A stretch of DNA of 11,511 nucleotides from Firmicutes bacterium UBA5227 (GCA_002409285.1 DHUT01000028.1:5681-17191); one strand, 5' to 3'; counted from the first letter of the stretch, positions 1 through 8,011 are shown. The notes: generated by a model not told the origin, from the sequence alone. A program made the numbers and translations.

Positions 1-8
1 AAATGGGG

Positions 9-656
9 TTAGGGCATCTTGTGTTCTCCTGTTATTGAAAATATAACCCATTCTGCTATGTTTTCCGCATGGTCCCCTATTCTTTCAAAGTATTTTGCAA
101 TCATCAGCAAATCAATAGCCTGCTCGCCGTTACTTTTGTTTTCCTGTATTTTTTCTATTAATTCTTCTTTGATAATATCAAATAAATTATCAACTATATC
201 GTCTGAGCGACACACTTCTTCCGCTTGTTTTTTATCCTTGTTAACAAATGCATCAATACTTCTTTTTACCATGCCGGTAGTTTCTTCTGCCATTTGGGGA
301 ATATGAACAATGTCCTTTATAAACTTCTGATTAACTAAATTTTTTGTAATCTCTGCTATATCTTCCGCATTATCTCCGATTCTTTCCATATCAGTAATCA
401 TTTTCAGTGCAGTGCTTATAATTCTAAGGTCAGATGCCACCGGCTGCTGCTGCAGTAACAGTTTTAGGCAATGTGACTCGATAGTTCTTTCCATATCGTC
501 AATTTCTATTTCTAATTCATTAACTTTTTTAACCAATGACAGGTCCTGGTTTATGAGTGCTTTAGAACTGTACTCAATTGCACTTTCAATCATGCTTCCC
601 ATCTTTATAAGTTCAAGATTTAATGTATCAAGCTCCCGGTCAAATCTATTTCTCAT
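9..656 (-). CDS. phoU: Phosphate transport system regulator PhoU
   Basis: PhoU is a cytoplasmic helical protein that couples the Pst importer to the phosphate two-component system and limits phosphate uptake. The 215-residue product has the usual family length and two tandem three-helix PhoU domains, each ending in the family's metal-binding signature: ERIGDNAEDI at residues 91-100 and ERIGDHAENI at 191-200. The ATG is preceded by AAAGGAGG with a 5-nt spacer, and the TAA stop lies at 9-11, so the gene is complete. It starts 12 nt after the pstB stop and is the last pst-operon gene visible; no terminator is seen because the window ends. No phoP or phoR is present downstream within the window. 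The family assignment is seen directly; the regulatory role is from family knowledge. Confidence 0.96.
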   Translation of the reverse strand: MRNRFDRELDTLNLELIKMGSMIESAIEYSSKALINQDLSLVKKVNELEIEIDDMERTIESHCLKLLLQQQPVASDLRIISTALKMITDMERIGDNAEDIAEITKNLVNQKFIKDIVHIPQMAEETTGMVKRSIDAFVNKDKKQAEEVCRSDDIVDNLFDIIKEELIEKIQENKSNGEQAIDLLMIAKYFERIGDHAENIAEWVIFSITGEHKMP

Positions 657-668
657 AATATCCTCCTT

Positions 669-1421
669 TTATCCGAATCTTCCGGTAATATAATCTTCGG
701 TTTTTTTATTTTTAGGCATTGAAAACAGTCTTTCTGTTTCATCAAACTCAATAATCTCTCCAACAAGGAAGAATGCTGTTTTGTCAGAAATTCTGGTTGC
801 CTGCTGCATATTATGTGTAACTATTATTATCGTATAATCTTTTTTTATTTCAACCAGCAAATCTTCTATTTTCATGGTGGATATGGGGTCAAGGGCTGAA
901 GTCGGTTCGTCCAGCAATATAACCTCCGGATTAACAGAAAATGCTCTTGCAATGCAAAGTCTCTGCTGCTGGCCTCCGGATAATCCCAAGGCGCTTTTTT
1001 TTAGTCTATCCTTAACTTCATCCCACATGGCTGCAGAGCGAAGACTTTTTTCCACAATTTCATCTAATTGCGCTTTACCTTTAACACCATGTGTCTTTGG
1101 ACCGTATGCCACATTCTCGTAAATACTCATGGGAAACGGATTGGGCTTTTGAAAAACCATGCCGACCCTTCTTCTTAGAACAGTCGCATCCATATCCTTG
1201 TATATATCCACATCATCCAAAAGTATTCTGCCCGTAATTTTAACACCTTCGATTAAATCATTCATCCTGTTCAATGATTTAAGCAATGTGGATTTTCCGC
1301 ATCCTGATGGTCCTATAAAAGCAGTTATTTCATTTTCCTTTATATTCATATTTACATTTTTAAGAGCTTGAAAATCCCCGTAAAACAAATCAACATTTTC
1401 TATTTTTATTTTGTCGGTCAT
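669..1421 (-). CDS. pstB: Phosphate ABC transporter ATP-binding protein PstB
   Basis: PstB is the cytoplasmic ATPase that powers phosphate import through the PstC-PstA channel. The 250-residue protein has the normal length and every ABC motif: Walker A GPSGCGKST at 37-45, Q-loop Q91, signature LSGGQQQR at 147-154, Walker B VILLDEP at 167-173 and the switch histidine H203 in VTHNM. The stretch QKPNPFPMSIYENVAYG (91-107) is typical of PstB rather than other ABC ATPases. Its ATG overlaps the pstA stop as ATGA (4 nt), and a strong GGGAGGAG site lies inside the end of pstA 3 nt before the start, which suggests coupled translation. No missing residues or frameshifts are seen. Confidence 0.98.
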   Translation of the reverse strand: MTDKIKIENVDLFYGDFQALKNVNMNIKENEITAFIGPSGCGKSTLLKSLNRMNDLIEGVKITGRILLDDVDIYKDMDATVLRRRVGMVFQKPNPFPMSIYENVAYGPKTHGVKGKAQLDEIVEKSLRSAAMWDEVKDRLKKSALGLSGGQQQRLCIARAFSVNPEVILLDEPTSALDPISTMKIEDLLVEIKKDYTIIIVTHNMQQATRISDKTAFFLVGEIIEFDETERLFSMPKNKKTEDYITGRFG

Positions 1422-2278
1422 TGGCTCCTCCCTATTCTGCCTGCAAGCTTAGTTGTAGCATAGTTCACTACAAACACTACCAAGATTAAAATTGACCCTG
1501 TAGCAAATGCCATATCTCTTGAATGAGGCAGCCCCTCACTGGCAAGCATATACATATGGATTGCTAGGGTTCTTTGTGATGCCATCAAATTTAATGACGG
1601 GTTTTTTAAAACATTAGTTCCGCTTGTGAATATCAGTGCTGCAGTTTCTCCCACAATACGTCCGATTGCAAGAATAATTCCTGCAAGTATACCGGGCATT
1701 GCTGTTGGAAGGACTATGCGAAACACTGTTCGAAGCCTCGTTGCACCTAATCCTAAACTTCCTTCACGATAAGTGTCAGGAACAGATTTTATGGCTTCTT
1801 CCGATGAGCTTATAATTACCGGCAGTATCATAATTGATATTGTACATATTCCTGACAAAACTGATGCTCTGAATCCAAGAATCTGCACAAAAAATATCAT
1901 ACCAAACAAACCGTATACAATTGAAGGTATTCCCGCCAAGGTGTCTATGGCAAGTCTTATTACCTTGACTGCTTTATTGCCTCTCTTGGCATATTCTGCA
2001 AGGTAAATTGCACAAAATACACCGATTGGTACTGATATTAAAAGTGACAATACAATCATTTGCACAGTCGTAACCATAGATGAAAATACAGAAAGTGTTT
2101 CTGAATTGTATTCTCCGAACAAAAACTTTAAGTTAATTTTCGGAACACCTTTCAATAGTATAAATAATAGTATATATATTAATATTCCCACTGTCAATAT
2201 TCCACAAAACCATACAAAACTCTTAAACAGAAAAGCTTTTACTTTTCTTTGTTTTAAATTATCTAAAGTTCTATCCAT
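1418..2278 (-). CDS. pstA: Phosphate ABC transporter permease PstA
   Basis: PstA is one of the two membrane subunits forming the phosphate channel with PstC. The 286-residue protein has an N-terminal membrane segment at about 20-43 and roughly six hydrophobic segments in all. It carries the conserved GIPSIVYGLFG at 116-126 and the cytoplasmic EAA loop at about 170-210 (REGSLGLGATRLRTVFRIVL, then GRIVGET), which contacts PstB. The length is normal for the family. The ATG has GAGGTG upstream with a short spacer; it begins 13 nt after the pstC stop, and its TGA overlaps the pstB ATG. It is distinguished from PstC by operon order, by GRIVGETAALIF, and by the C-terminal segment around 245-265 with SQRTLAIHMYMLASEG, which is PstA-like. 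Confidence 0.96.
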   Translation of the reverse strand: MDRTLDNLKQRKVKAFLFKSFVWFCGILTVGILIYILLFILLKGVPKINLKFLFGEYNSETLSVFSSMVTTVQMIVLSLLISVPIGVFCAIYLAEYAKRGNKAVKVIRLAIDTLAGIPSIVYGLFGMIFFVQILGFRASVLSGICTISIMILPVIISSSEEAIKSVPDTYREGSLGLGATRLRTVFRIVLPTAMPGILAGIILAIGRIVGETAALIFTSGTNVLKNPSLNLMASQRTLAIHMYMLASEGLPHSRDMAFATGSILILVVFVVNYATTKLAGRIGRSQ

Positions 2279-2291
2279 ATTGCACCTCGGA

Positions 2292-3170
2292 TTAATTTCT
2301 TTGAGTCTTTGAGCTTATAAGGCTTAAAGATGCATTTAAAATTATTATAAATACAAACAAAACTACCCCCGTGGATATAAGAGCTGATTCATGAAGTCCA
2401 GAAGCATAGCTCATTTCCGTAACAATATTGGTAGTTAATGTTCTGATTGGTTTTAGAAGCTCAATTTTATTGAGAGGCATAACGGCATTACCTGCCACCA
2501 TCACAACAGCCATGGTTTCACCTATCGCCCTACCTATACCTAAGATAATTGAAGTTAAGATTCCTGATTTAGCAGCCGGAACCATTACCTTGAAAACTGT
2601 TTCTTCCTTTGTTGCTCCAATACCATAGGAGCCTTCAGCATAACTTTCCGGAACAGCCCTTATAGAGGATTCACTTATAGAAATAATTGTAGGTAGTATC
2701 ATAATTCCCAAAATTATTGAAGCTGAAAGTATGCTGTATCCGTTTCCTCCAAAATTTTCTCTCACAAAGGGTACAATTACCTGCATTCCGAAGAAACCGT
2801 AAATTATTGAAGGTATGCCCGCCAACAAATTAACTGCCGGCTTCACAATTTTATAAATATTATCCGGACAAAATTCAGATAAAAATATAGCACACATTAA
2901 ACCTATGGGCACACCTATAACAATTGCTCCAGCCGTTACATAAATGCTACCTACAATCATTGACAGTATTCCGTAAGAAGCAGGAATGTTGACAGGTCCC
3001 CATTTTTCATTAAATATAAAATCCGTAAAACCTATTTCCGAAATGGCAGGAATACCTCTCATAAACAGAAAGAGGCAGATGGCAAGGACTGCTAAAACGG
3101 AAATTAATGCAGACAGAAAGAATATTGCCTGCATTACTATTTCATTAAAATTTGACTGCCTTGTTTGCAT
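2292..3170 (-). CDS. pstC: Phosphate ABC transporter permease PstC
   Basis: PstC is the first permease of the phosphate importer and pairs with PstA in the membrane. The 292-residue protein has a first membrane segment at about 14-37 and around six in total, the motif GIPSIIYGFFG at 118-128 and the EAA loop at about 177-213 (YAEGSYGIGATKEETVFKVM, then GRAIGETMAV), the docking site for PstB. Its ATG shares one base with the pstS stop (TAATG), and only a weak ribosome site is visible, so translation probably depends on reinitiation from pstS. The length agrees with clostridial PstC proteins, which lack the longer periplasmic loops of some proteobacterial forms. Confidence 0.96.
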   Translation of the reverse strand: MQTRQSNFNEIVMQAIFFLSALISVLAVLAICLFLFMRGIPAISEIGFTDFIFNEKWGPVNIPASYGILSMIVGSIYVTAGAIVIGVPIGLMCAIFLSEFCPDNIYKIVKPAVNLLAGIPSIIYGFFGMQVIVPFVRENFGGNGYSILSASIILGIMILPTIISISESSIRAVPESYAEGSYGIGATKEETVFKVMVPAAKSGILTSIILGIGRAIGETMAVVMVAGNAVMPLNKIELLKPIRTLTTNIVTEMSYASGLHESALISTGVVLFVFIIILNASLSLISSKTQRN

Positions 3171-4057
3171 TATTTAACTTCATTCCACTTTGTGATTTCG
3201 CCTATATATATATTAGTTATATCATCTGCTGCTAAATCACTTTTTGGATTTTCGTTATTTACAATTACTGCAATACCATCAATTGCCAGTACGTATCTGT
3301 TTAATTCCGATGCTTCCTCAGCTTTTAATTCTCTTGAAGCCATTCCAATATCATAAGAGCCGTCGATTGCAGCCTTTATACCTTGCGATGAGCCTTGTGC
3401 CTGAGTTTCAAAAGTAACGTCAGGGTTAAGCTCATTATATGCTTCCTGAAGTTTTTCCATTAAAGGTGCTACTGATGTTGAGCCTGCCACTTTAATAGTT
3501 CCTGACATACCTGATGCCGTGTATTCTCCAGGTGCATCAATAGCTCCGATAAACTTCATTTCATTTGTAATAGCCTGTCCTTCAGCTGATTCTGTAAACT
3601 TTAAGAAATCTTTTACCAGCTTACTTTCAGTTCCTTTTGTAACCAACAAAAATGGTCTTGATACTGAATAGCTTCCACTTCTTACGTTTTCTACGGTCGG
3701 TTCTACGCCGTCCACTGCAACTGCTTTAATTCTTTCACTTACTGAACCTAATGAAATGTAACCAATACCGTATTTGTCTCCTTCAATAGCAGTTATAACT
3801 TTATCTGTACCATCAAACTCTAATGCTCCAACAACCAATTTGTCTACTTCTGTGTCATTTTCCTTAACGATAATGTTCATTATTTCATGGAAAGCTCCTC
3901 TTGTCCCGGATGCAGCATCTCTTGCTACTACAGTTATATCTTTATCAAAATCAAAATCTGCTGCAGGTGTTCCGGGTGTTTCTTGTGTACATCCTGCAAA
4001 AACCATTGATAGCATTAATGCCAATGTAATTATTGATAATAATTTACTTTTTTTCAT
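3170..4057 (-). CDS. pstS: Phosphate-binding lipoprotein PstS, circularly permuted
   Basis: PstS is the surface lipoprotein that captures phosphate and hands it to PstC-PstA. The 295-residue product has a lipoprotein signal, with hydrophobic residues 5-20 and a lipobox ending in VFAGC with lipidated Cys23. The domain order is unusual. The lobe that normally comes second appears first: ITVVARDAASGTRGAF (41-56), GYISLGS (99-105), FLKFTESAEGQ (151-161). The lobe that normally opens the mature protein follows: GSTSVAPLMEKL (192-203), QGSSQGIKAAIDG (221-233), DIGMASRELK (236-245), DGIAVIV (260-266), and the chain stops at ITKWNEVK (288-295). Phosphate-contact residues known from E. coli PstS appear to be present (R46, S50-G51-T52; T194/S195; S223-S224; D236). 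The frame is unbroken. AAAGGAGA lies about 14 nt from the ATG, which is long, but an in-frame TAA two codons upstream excludes an earlier start. Confidence 0.95.
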   Translation of the reverse strand: MKKSKLLSIITLALMLSMVFAGCTQETPGTPAADFDFDKDITVVARDAASGTRGAFHEIMNIIVKENDTEVDKLVVGALEFDGTDKVITAIEGDKYGIGYISLGSVSERIKAVAVDGVEPTVENVRSGSYSVSRPFLLVTKGTESKLVKDFLKFTESAEGQAITNEMKFIGAIDAPGEYTASGMSGTIKVAGSTSVAPLMEKLQEAYNELNPDVTFETQAQGSSQGIKAAIDGSYDIGMASRELKAEEASELNRYVLAIDGIAVIVNNENPKSDLAADDITNIYIGEITKWNEVK

Positions 4058-4098
4058 TTTTTATATCTTATCTCCTTTTATTTTCTATTCTTGAGATA

Positions 4099-4152
4099 AA
4101 TATAACTTCTCACAGTAAAAAAAAAACCATATATATGTAAAAAGTATGTAAA
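4099..4152 (-). promoter_or_regulatory. pst operon promoter with PhoP-box-like hexamer array
   Basis: Read on the minus strand, hexamers recur at an exact 11-bp period: TTTACA (4152-4147), TTTACA (4141-4136), ATGGTT (4130-4125, poor) and TTTACT (4119-4114). They are followed by a -10-like TATATT at 4104-4099. With a start near 4092 the array spans about -22 to -60, the position known for the Bacillus PhoP box (TTWACA-like repeats separated by about 5 bp). No good -35 hexamer is visible at the right distance, as expected for an activator-dependent promoter. A run of ten T lies between the second and fourth hexamers. Regulation by a PhoP/PhoB-type regulator under phosphate limitation is inferred. 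Confidence 0.65.
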
Positions 4153-4169
4153 ATCTTTACATACCTTTT
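4139..4169 (-). terminator. Rho-independent terminator after the diguanylate cyclase gene
   Basis: A perfect 9-bp stem (arms 4144-4152 and 4156-4164) with a 3-nt loop lies 15-20 nt after the stop codon at 4185. On the minus strand it is flanked by AAAAG before the stem and by five T after it, so the stem can extend through the U tract. The same plus-strand symmetry would allow it to work in both directions. Its downstream arm also contains the first TTTACA of the putative PhoP box. Confidence 0.8.
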
Positions 4170-4184
4170 AATAGACGGTTCGGT

Positions 4185-6269
4185 TCATTTACTCATAACG
4201 GTATTTCTTGTTTCTTTTGCAAGATAAAGGCATTGATCGGCTCTCTTTACCACATCTGTAAATGAGTCGTCATTTTCGTCACATTCATGTACCCCTAAAC
4301 TCATTGTCATCCTTACATTTATTTCGCTGTCTAATATAAATATACTGCTTTGTATGGTTTTTCTTATTCTTTCAGCAACTTCCAAGGCTTCTTTCAAGCC
4401 TGTTCCGGAGCATATGAGCAAAAACTCATCTCCTCCGAACCTTCCTATATGGTCAGTATTCCTAATGCATTTTGATATGGTTTCAGCAATAAGACTCATT
4501 GCTTTGTCTCCGTAAACATGACCGTATGTATCATTTACTATTTTAAAATCATCCAAATCTATCATAATTACAGTGAATCTTTGTTTGTTGTATTTGGCTT
4601 TCTCGTAAATTTGATCCCCGATTTTCAGTATTTCTGTTTTAGTAAAAAAATTTGTCAAACTGTCATATGTTGCAATATTCTCGATTTCTTTGTATACCTT
4701 GGCATTTTCAACTGCAATTGCAGTGTAGTTTGCTAAAATTTTCAAGATATTCAATTCATCTTTGCCGTAAAGATTTTCCTTTTCACTTTGAGCAGTCATC
4801 AATCCAACGACTTTTTCATTTATAATCATGGGAGTATATATAATGGAGGAAATATTATCGTCTTCATCTTCAAATCCTTCAATATCGCGGGGTTCTGAAT
4901 ATAAGTATTTCTGAAACTCCAACTTCTCGTTTCCGATAATAATGTCTTCTTTGTTCTTAATGCAATATCCTCCTAAAGTATTTTCCTGATCATATTTTAC
5001 GGTGCTGCAGATTATTCTATGATTTTTCATAAAATAATATTCCGACTGGTTTTTTTCATTGTCATACACTGCAATTCCAAAATAATCAACATCAATAAGC
5101 TTGCTTATTTCTTCATGTATTATGCGGATAATTAAAGTTAAATCTAAATTCGAAATAATTCTCTGCCCTATGGATGATAGAAGCTCTGTTCTTTTATAAA
5201 GCTGTTTATATTGTTCTGCCACACGTTTTGTATTGTTTAAATTCATTTCAGCCATAAGCTGGCTTTGTTCATAATCATACATTTCATCATTTATCTTTAT
5301 ATATTTTTCAAGGTAGTGCAATGCTTTTTCACTCTCTCCCTGCTTTTTATAAATAGAATACAAAGAATGAAATGCTTCTCTCATTATTGGATTAAACTTA
5401 TTTGATGAACTTGTGATAATAATTTGATTTAACAGTTCAACTGATTTTTCATAATTTTCAGTCAATATGCATAGTTTAGACCACTGCAGCATGGTGGAGC
5501 ACTTTTCATATATTAAATCATATTTAACACAAAAGTTATATGACTTTTCAAACTGGCTTTCAGATAGATCGTATTTGCCTGTTTTTAAATAAGCCATGCC
5601 CTTAAGCTTAAACAATTCGCCTATGACAGTTTTAATATCATTAACTGATTCTATTTTCATCGCTTGCTCAATAATTTTAAGGGCTTTGTCCGGGCTCCCG
5701 ATATTTATTTCAATTTCGGCTTTTGCTAACACGTATGGAATTTGTTGGCTCTTTGTTAACTCAGAATCTATTCCTTCTATACTTTCTATAATTTCAAATG
5801 CTTTATCATAATACTCCATTTGAATATAGTTAATACATGTATTGACAAGAAGAATAATCATTGCCTTGTTGTTTCTCGTTTCTTCACAGAAAGAGATTCC
5901 TTTGAGTCCCCATTCATTTGATAATTTATACTGTCCCATGAGGCAGTAGACATTTGTCAATCCATTGCAGGCATACGCTATTTCATATTTATTATTAAGC
6001 TTATCGAACAGCTCATAAGAAATCATAAAATTATCTACCGCTTGTTCATAATTAGATTCATCAAAATAATACCAGCCTAAAAAATAGTAGCCCCAGGCTT
6101 CAGATCTGAACAGCTGATTTTCGCTTGAGAATTTTAACAATCTTTCGATATTTTCTTTCTGCTTTTCATTGTATATATCTTTCGAAATTATATCCTTTAT
6201 GCATTCTATATTATCTTCACATTCAATAAGTTTATTTAATTCCTTTTCAAACATACCCCCGCCACCCAA
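4185..6269 (-). CDS. TPR-GAF-GGDEF diguanylate cyclase
   Basis: A probable cytoplasmic diguanylate cyclase that makes the second messenger c-di-GMP from two GTP. Residue numbers use the TTG start (694 residues). Residues ~45-350 are helical TPR-type repeats (for example GWYYFDESNYEQAVDNF and GMAYLKTGKYDLSESQFEKS), probably a partner- or peptide-binding scaffold. Residues ~362-525 are a GAF sensor domain. Residues ~533-690 are the GGDEF domain, with an intact GGDEF active site at 612-616, DLDDFK metal-site residues near 571-576, NDTYGH at 579-584 and an RxxD inhibitory site (RNTD, 603-606) five residues before GGDEF, so product inhibition is expected. No membrane segment or signal peptide is seen, and no EAL or HD-GYP domain is present. 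The TTG is chosen because AAGGAGG lies 6 nt upstream. The gene sits between two terminators, and no clear promoter of its own was found. The input signal is unknown. Confidence 0.92.
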   Translation of the reverse strand: MGGGGMFEKELNKLIECEDNIECIKDIISKDIYNEKQKENIERLLKFSSENQLFRSEAWGYYFLGWYYFDESNYEQAVDNFMISYELFDKLNNKYEIAYACNGLTNVYCLMGQYKLSNEWGLKGISFCEETRNNKAMIILLVNTCINYIQMEYYDKAFEIIESIEGIDSELTKSQQIPYVLAKAEIEINIGSPDKALKIIEQAMKIESVNDIKTVIGELFKLKGMAYLKTGKYDLSESQFEKSYNFCVKYDLIYEKCSTMLQWSKLCILTENYEKSVELLNQIIITSSSNKFNPIMREAFHSLYSIYKKQGESEKALHYLEKYIKINDEMYDYEQSQLMAEMNLNNTKRVAEQYKQLYKRTELLSSIGQRIISNLDLTLIIRIIHEEISKLIDVDYFGIAVYDNEKNQSEYYFMKNHRIICSTVKYDQENTLGGYCIKNKEDIIIGNEKLEFQKYLYSEPRDIEGFEDEDDNISSIIYTPMIINEKVVGLMTAQSEKENLYGKDELNILKILANYTAIAVENAKVYKEIENIATYDSLTNFFTKTEILKIGDQIYEKAKYNKQRFTVIMIDLDDFKIVNDTYGHVYGDKAMSLIAETISKCIRNTDHIGRFGGDEFLLICSGTGLKEALEVAERIRKTIQSSIFILDSEINVRMTMSLGVHECDENDDSFTDVVKRADQCLYLAKETRNTVMSK

Positions 6270-6275
6270 TTTTAC

Positions 6276-6282
6276 CCTCCTT
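6276..6282 (-). promoter_or_regulatory. Ribosome binding site fixing a TTG start
   Basis: A perfect AAGGAGG on the minus strand sits 6 nt before TTG at 6269-6267, which opens a short Gly-rich stretch (four Gly) before the first in-frame ATG at 6254. That ATG would be 21 nt from the site, too far for normal initiation. Longer in-frame starts, up to 6329, fall inside the preceding terminator hairpin and have no such site. Confidence 0.75.
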
Positions 6283-6306
6283 GAGAGTTGATTAATTAAT
6301 TTAAAC

Positions 6307-6335
6307 AAAACCTTGCAGGTCCCCCGCAAGGTTTT
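6307..6335 (-). terminator. Rho-independent terminator after nhaC
   Basis: A perfect 10-bp stem (6307-6316 with 6326-6335; core CCTTGC/GCAAGG) with a 9-nt loop lies 13 nt after the nhaC stop. The minus-strand transcript ends in TTTTGTTT, giving the U tract. It closes the nhaC unit and separates it from the diguanylate cyclase gene. Confidence 0.88.
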
Positions 6336-6348
6336 ATAATTTAATTTT

Positions 6349-7848
6349 TTATTCGGCTAATTTTGCCTTTGCTTCATAATTTGCTATATACTCTGCCAAT
6401 TCTTTAGGTGATTTCTTAACCTTCATTTTTTGTTTGAATTGAGGTGATGTGGGATCTTCTTCAATTGTCATGATTGAAAATCCTGTATAACCGTAAATAA
6501 CGGATACAATAGGGCTTAAGATGTTGAAGAATGCAAACGGAGCATAAGCAAATGTTCCTACTCCCAAGAATGATGCCATTGTAGCACCGCATGTGTTCCA
6601 TGGAACAAGTGCTGAAGTCACCGTGCCTGAATCCTCAAGAGCACGTGATAGGTTTCTCGGTGCTAATCCTCTTTCAGCGTAAACGTCTTTAAACATTTTA
6701 CCCGGTAAAGCAATACCGAGATATTGGTCTGCACAAAGTACATTAACAAACAAACAGGATAATACGGTTACTAAAATCAATGAGCCTGTATTCTTTGCAA
6801 ATTGTAATAATTTGTTTGCTATAGTAGCCATCATGCCTGTTGATTCAAGAACACCGCCAAATGTCAGAGCGCACATAATGAGTGAAATAGTCCACATCAT
6901 TGAATCCATGCCGCCGCCGGATAACAATTCATCAACCATTTCATGACCTGATGAAGCTCCTACACCATAATGAATAGCATCTACAATGCTTGCCGGATCT
7001 CCGCTGCCTTGGAATAACATACAAACTCCTCCAAGCAAAACTCCTAACAGAAGTCCCGGTATCGCAGGAATCTTCATTGCAACAGCTGCTATTGTAACAA
7101 CAGGAACCAACAGGAATAACGGGTTAATTACATATATACTTTCAATTGCTGTTAATATGCCTTGAATTTCTGCTGCATCTATTGCTTTACCTCTGTATTG
7201 CAGTCCTAACAATATGTATATTATTGCTGCAATACCATAAGAAAGACCTGTCGTATACATCATGTGCCTGATATGATCAAATAATGTAGCGCCTGCCATT
7301 GCAGGAGCCAAGTTTGTTGTATCTGACAATGGTGACATCTTGTCGCCGAAATATGCTCCGGAAACTATGCATCCTGCTGCCAAAGCCGGTGAAATTCCAA
7401 GTCCTTGTGCTATGCCTATAAGTGCAACTCCAACAGTTCCTGCAGTAGTCCATGAACTACCTGTAGCCAATGAAACTACACTGCACAATAACAATGCAGT
7501 GATTAAAAAGAATGTAGGTGATAATATCTGCAAACCATAATAAATTAATGTAGGCACAATACCACCGCCAATCCATGTTCCTATCAGCATACCTATTACG
7601 GCAAGTATTAAAATTGCCTGCATAACACTGCCTATTGAATCAATAATACCTTTTTCAACTTCTTCCCAGGTAAAACCCAAATTGTAAACTGCTATCAATG
7701 CTCCAACGGCTGCACCTATTAAAATAGGAATATGCGGGTCTGCACCCATAACAATTATGGCATACGCCAATGCAACCATTATAACAAGTACCGGGATAAG
7801 GGAAATTCCTAACGTTGCTTCCTTCTTTTCTCTTGGAACTTTACTCAT
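6349..7848 (-). CDS. nhaC: NhaC-family Na+/H+ antiporter
   Basis: A multi-spanning membrane protein of the NhaC family, which exchanges cytoplasmic sodium for external protons in pH and sodium homeostasis. The 499-residue product has about 11-12 hydrophobic segments beginning at about 14-33. It carries the family hallmark GAYFGDKMSPLSDTTNLAP at 164-182, preceded by SLATGSSWTTAGTVG (126-140), plus the later LVPWNTCGATMASFLGVGTF region. The C-terminal ~40 residues are charged and probably cytoplasmic. The length is normal for NhaC. The ATG at 7848 has GGAGGAG 4-5 nt upstream. Its own promoter and a long leader lie upstream and a terminator follows, so it is probably monocistronic. Some NhaC-type proteins, such as MleN, exchange malate and sodium for lactate and protons; sequence alone does not exclude that activity here. 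Confidence 0.9.
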   Translation of the reverse strand: MSKVPREKKEATLGISLIPVLVIMVALAYAIIVMGADPHIPILIGAAVGALIAVYNLGFTWEEVEKGIIDSIGSVMQAILILAVIGMLIGTWIGGGIVPTLIYYGLQILSPTFFLITALLLCSVVSLATGSSWTTAGTVGVALIGIAQGLGISPALAAGCIVSGAYFGDKMSPLSDTTNLAPAMAGATLFDHIRHMMYTTGLSYGIAAIIYILLGLQYRGKAIDAAEIQGILTAIESIYVINPLFLLVPVVTIAAVAMKIPAIPGLLLGVLLGGVCMLFQGSGDPASIVDAIHYGVGASSGHEMVDELLSGGGMDSMMWTISLIMCALTFGGVLESTGMMATIANKLLQFAKNTGSLILVTVLSCLFVNVLCADQYLGIALPGKMFKDVYAERGLAPRNLSRALEDSGTVTSALVPWNTCGATMASFLGVGTFAYAPFAFFNILSPIVSVIYGYTGFSIMTIEEDPTSPQFKQKMKVKKSPKELAEYIANYEAKAKLAE

Positions 7849-8005
7849 TATTCTCCTCCATGATTTTGTTCGTACATAATCTTAGGACAAATGCTAACCC
7901 ATATAATAGTCCAACCCATACACAATAATAAACGTTATCCTGTATATGTACGATTATTTTTAAAACGCAGTCTTACTTTACCCAATAAGTAAAAAAACGT
8001 TTATT
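7849..8005 (-). promoter_or_regulatory. Long structured 5' leader of nhaC
   Basis: This is the bulk of a 238-nt gap between genes. From the predicted start near 8005, the transcript would carry a leader of about 157 nt. Two long-range perfect complementarities are visible: AATAAACGTT (8005-7996) with AACGTTTATT (7936-7927), 10 bp; and CGTACATA (7952-7945) with TATGTACG (7878-7871), 8 bp. The two interleave, so they cannot both form in a simple nested fold. A direct repeat TATGGGTT (7920-7913 and 7903-7896) lies inside the second. The ribosome site at about 7852-7858 follows 12 nt after the second stem. I recognise no known riboswitch class; a regulatory role is inferred. Confidence 0.4.
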
Positions 8006-8011
8006 GCCGTA

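Noticed and set aside
19..4094. Several plus-strand open frames opposite the pst genes
   Set aside because: They are antisense shadows of well-identified minus-strand genes, with no family features of their own.
6270..6329. 20-codon N-terminal extension of the diguanylate cyclase frame
   Set aside because: It starts inside the nhaC terminator hairpin and bypasses the perfect AAGGAGG placed 6 nt before TTG 6269.
7896..7920. TATGGGTT direct repeat (17-bp period) as an operator
   Set aside because: Two 8-mers in an AT-rich leader are weak evidence, and they lie downstream of the predicted start. They are noted only as part of the leader.
7981..8007. Hairpin CAATAA/TTATTG as a glnA terminator
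   Set aside because: Only 6 AT-rich base pairs with a large loop and no T run after the stem on the minus strand; it also lies at or beyond the predicted nhaC start site.
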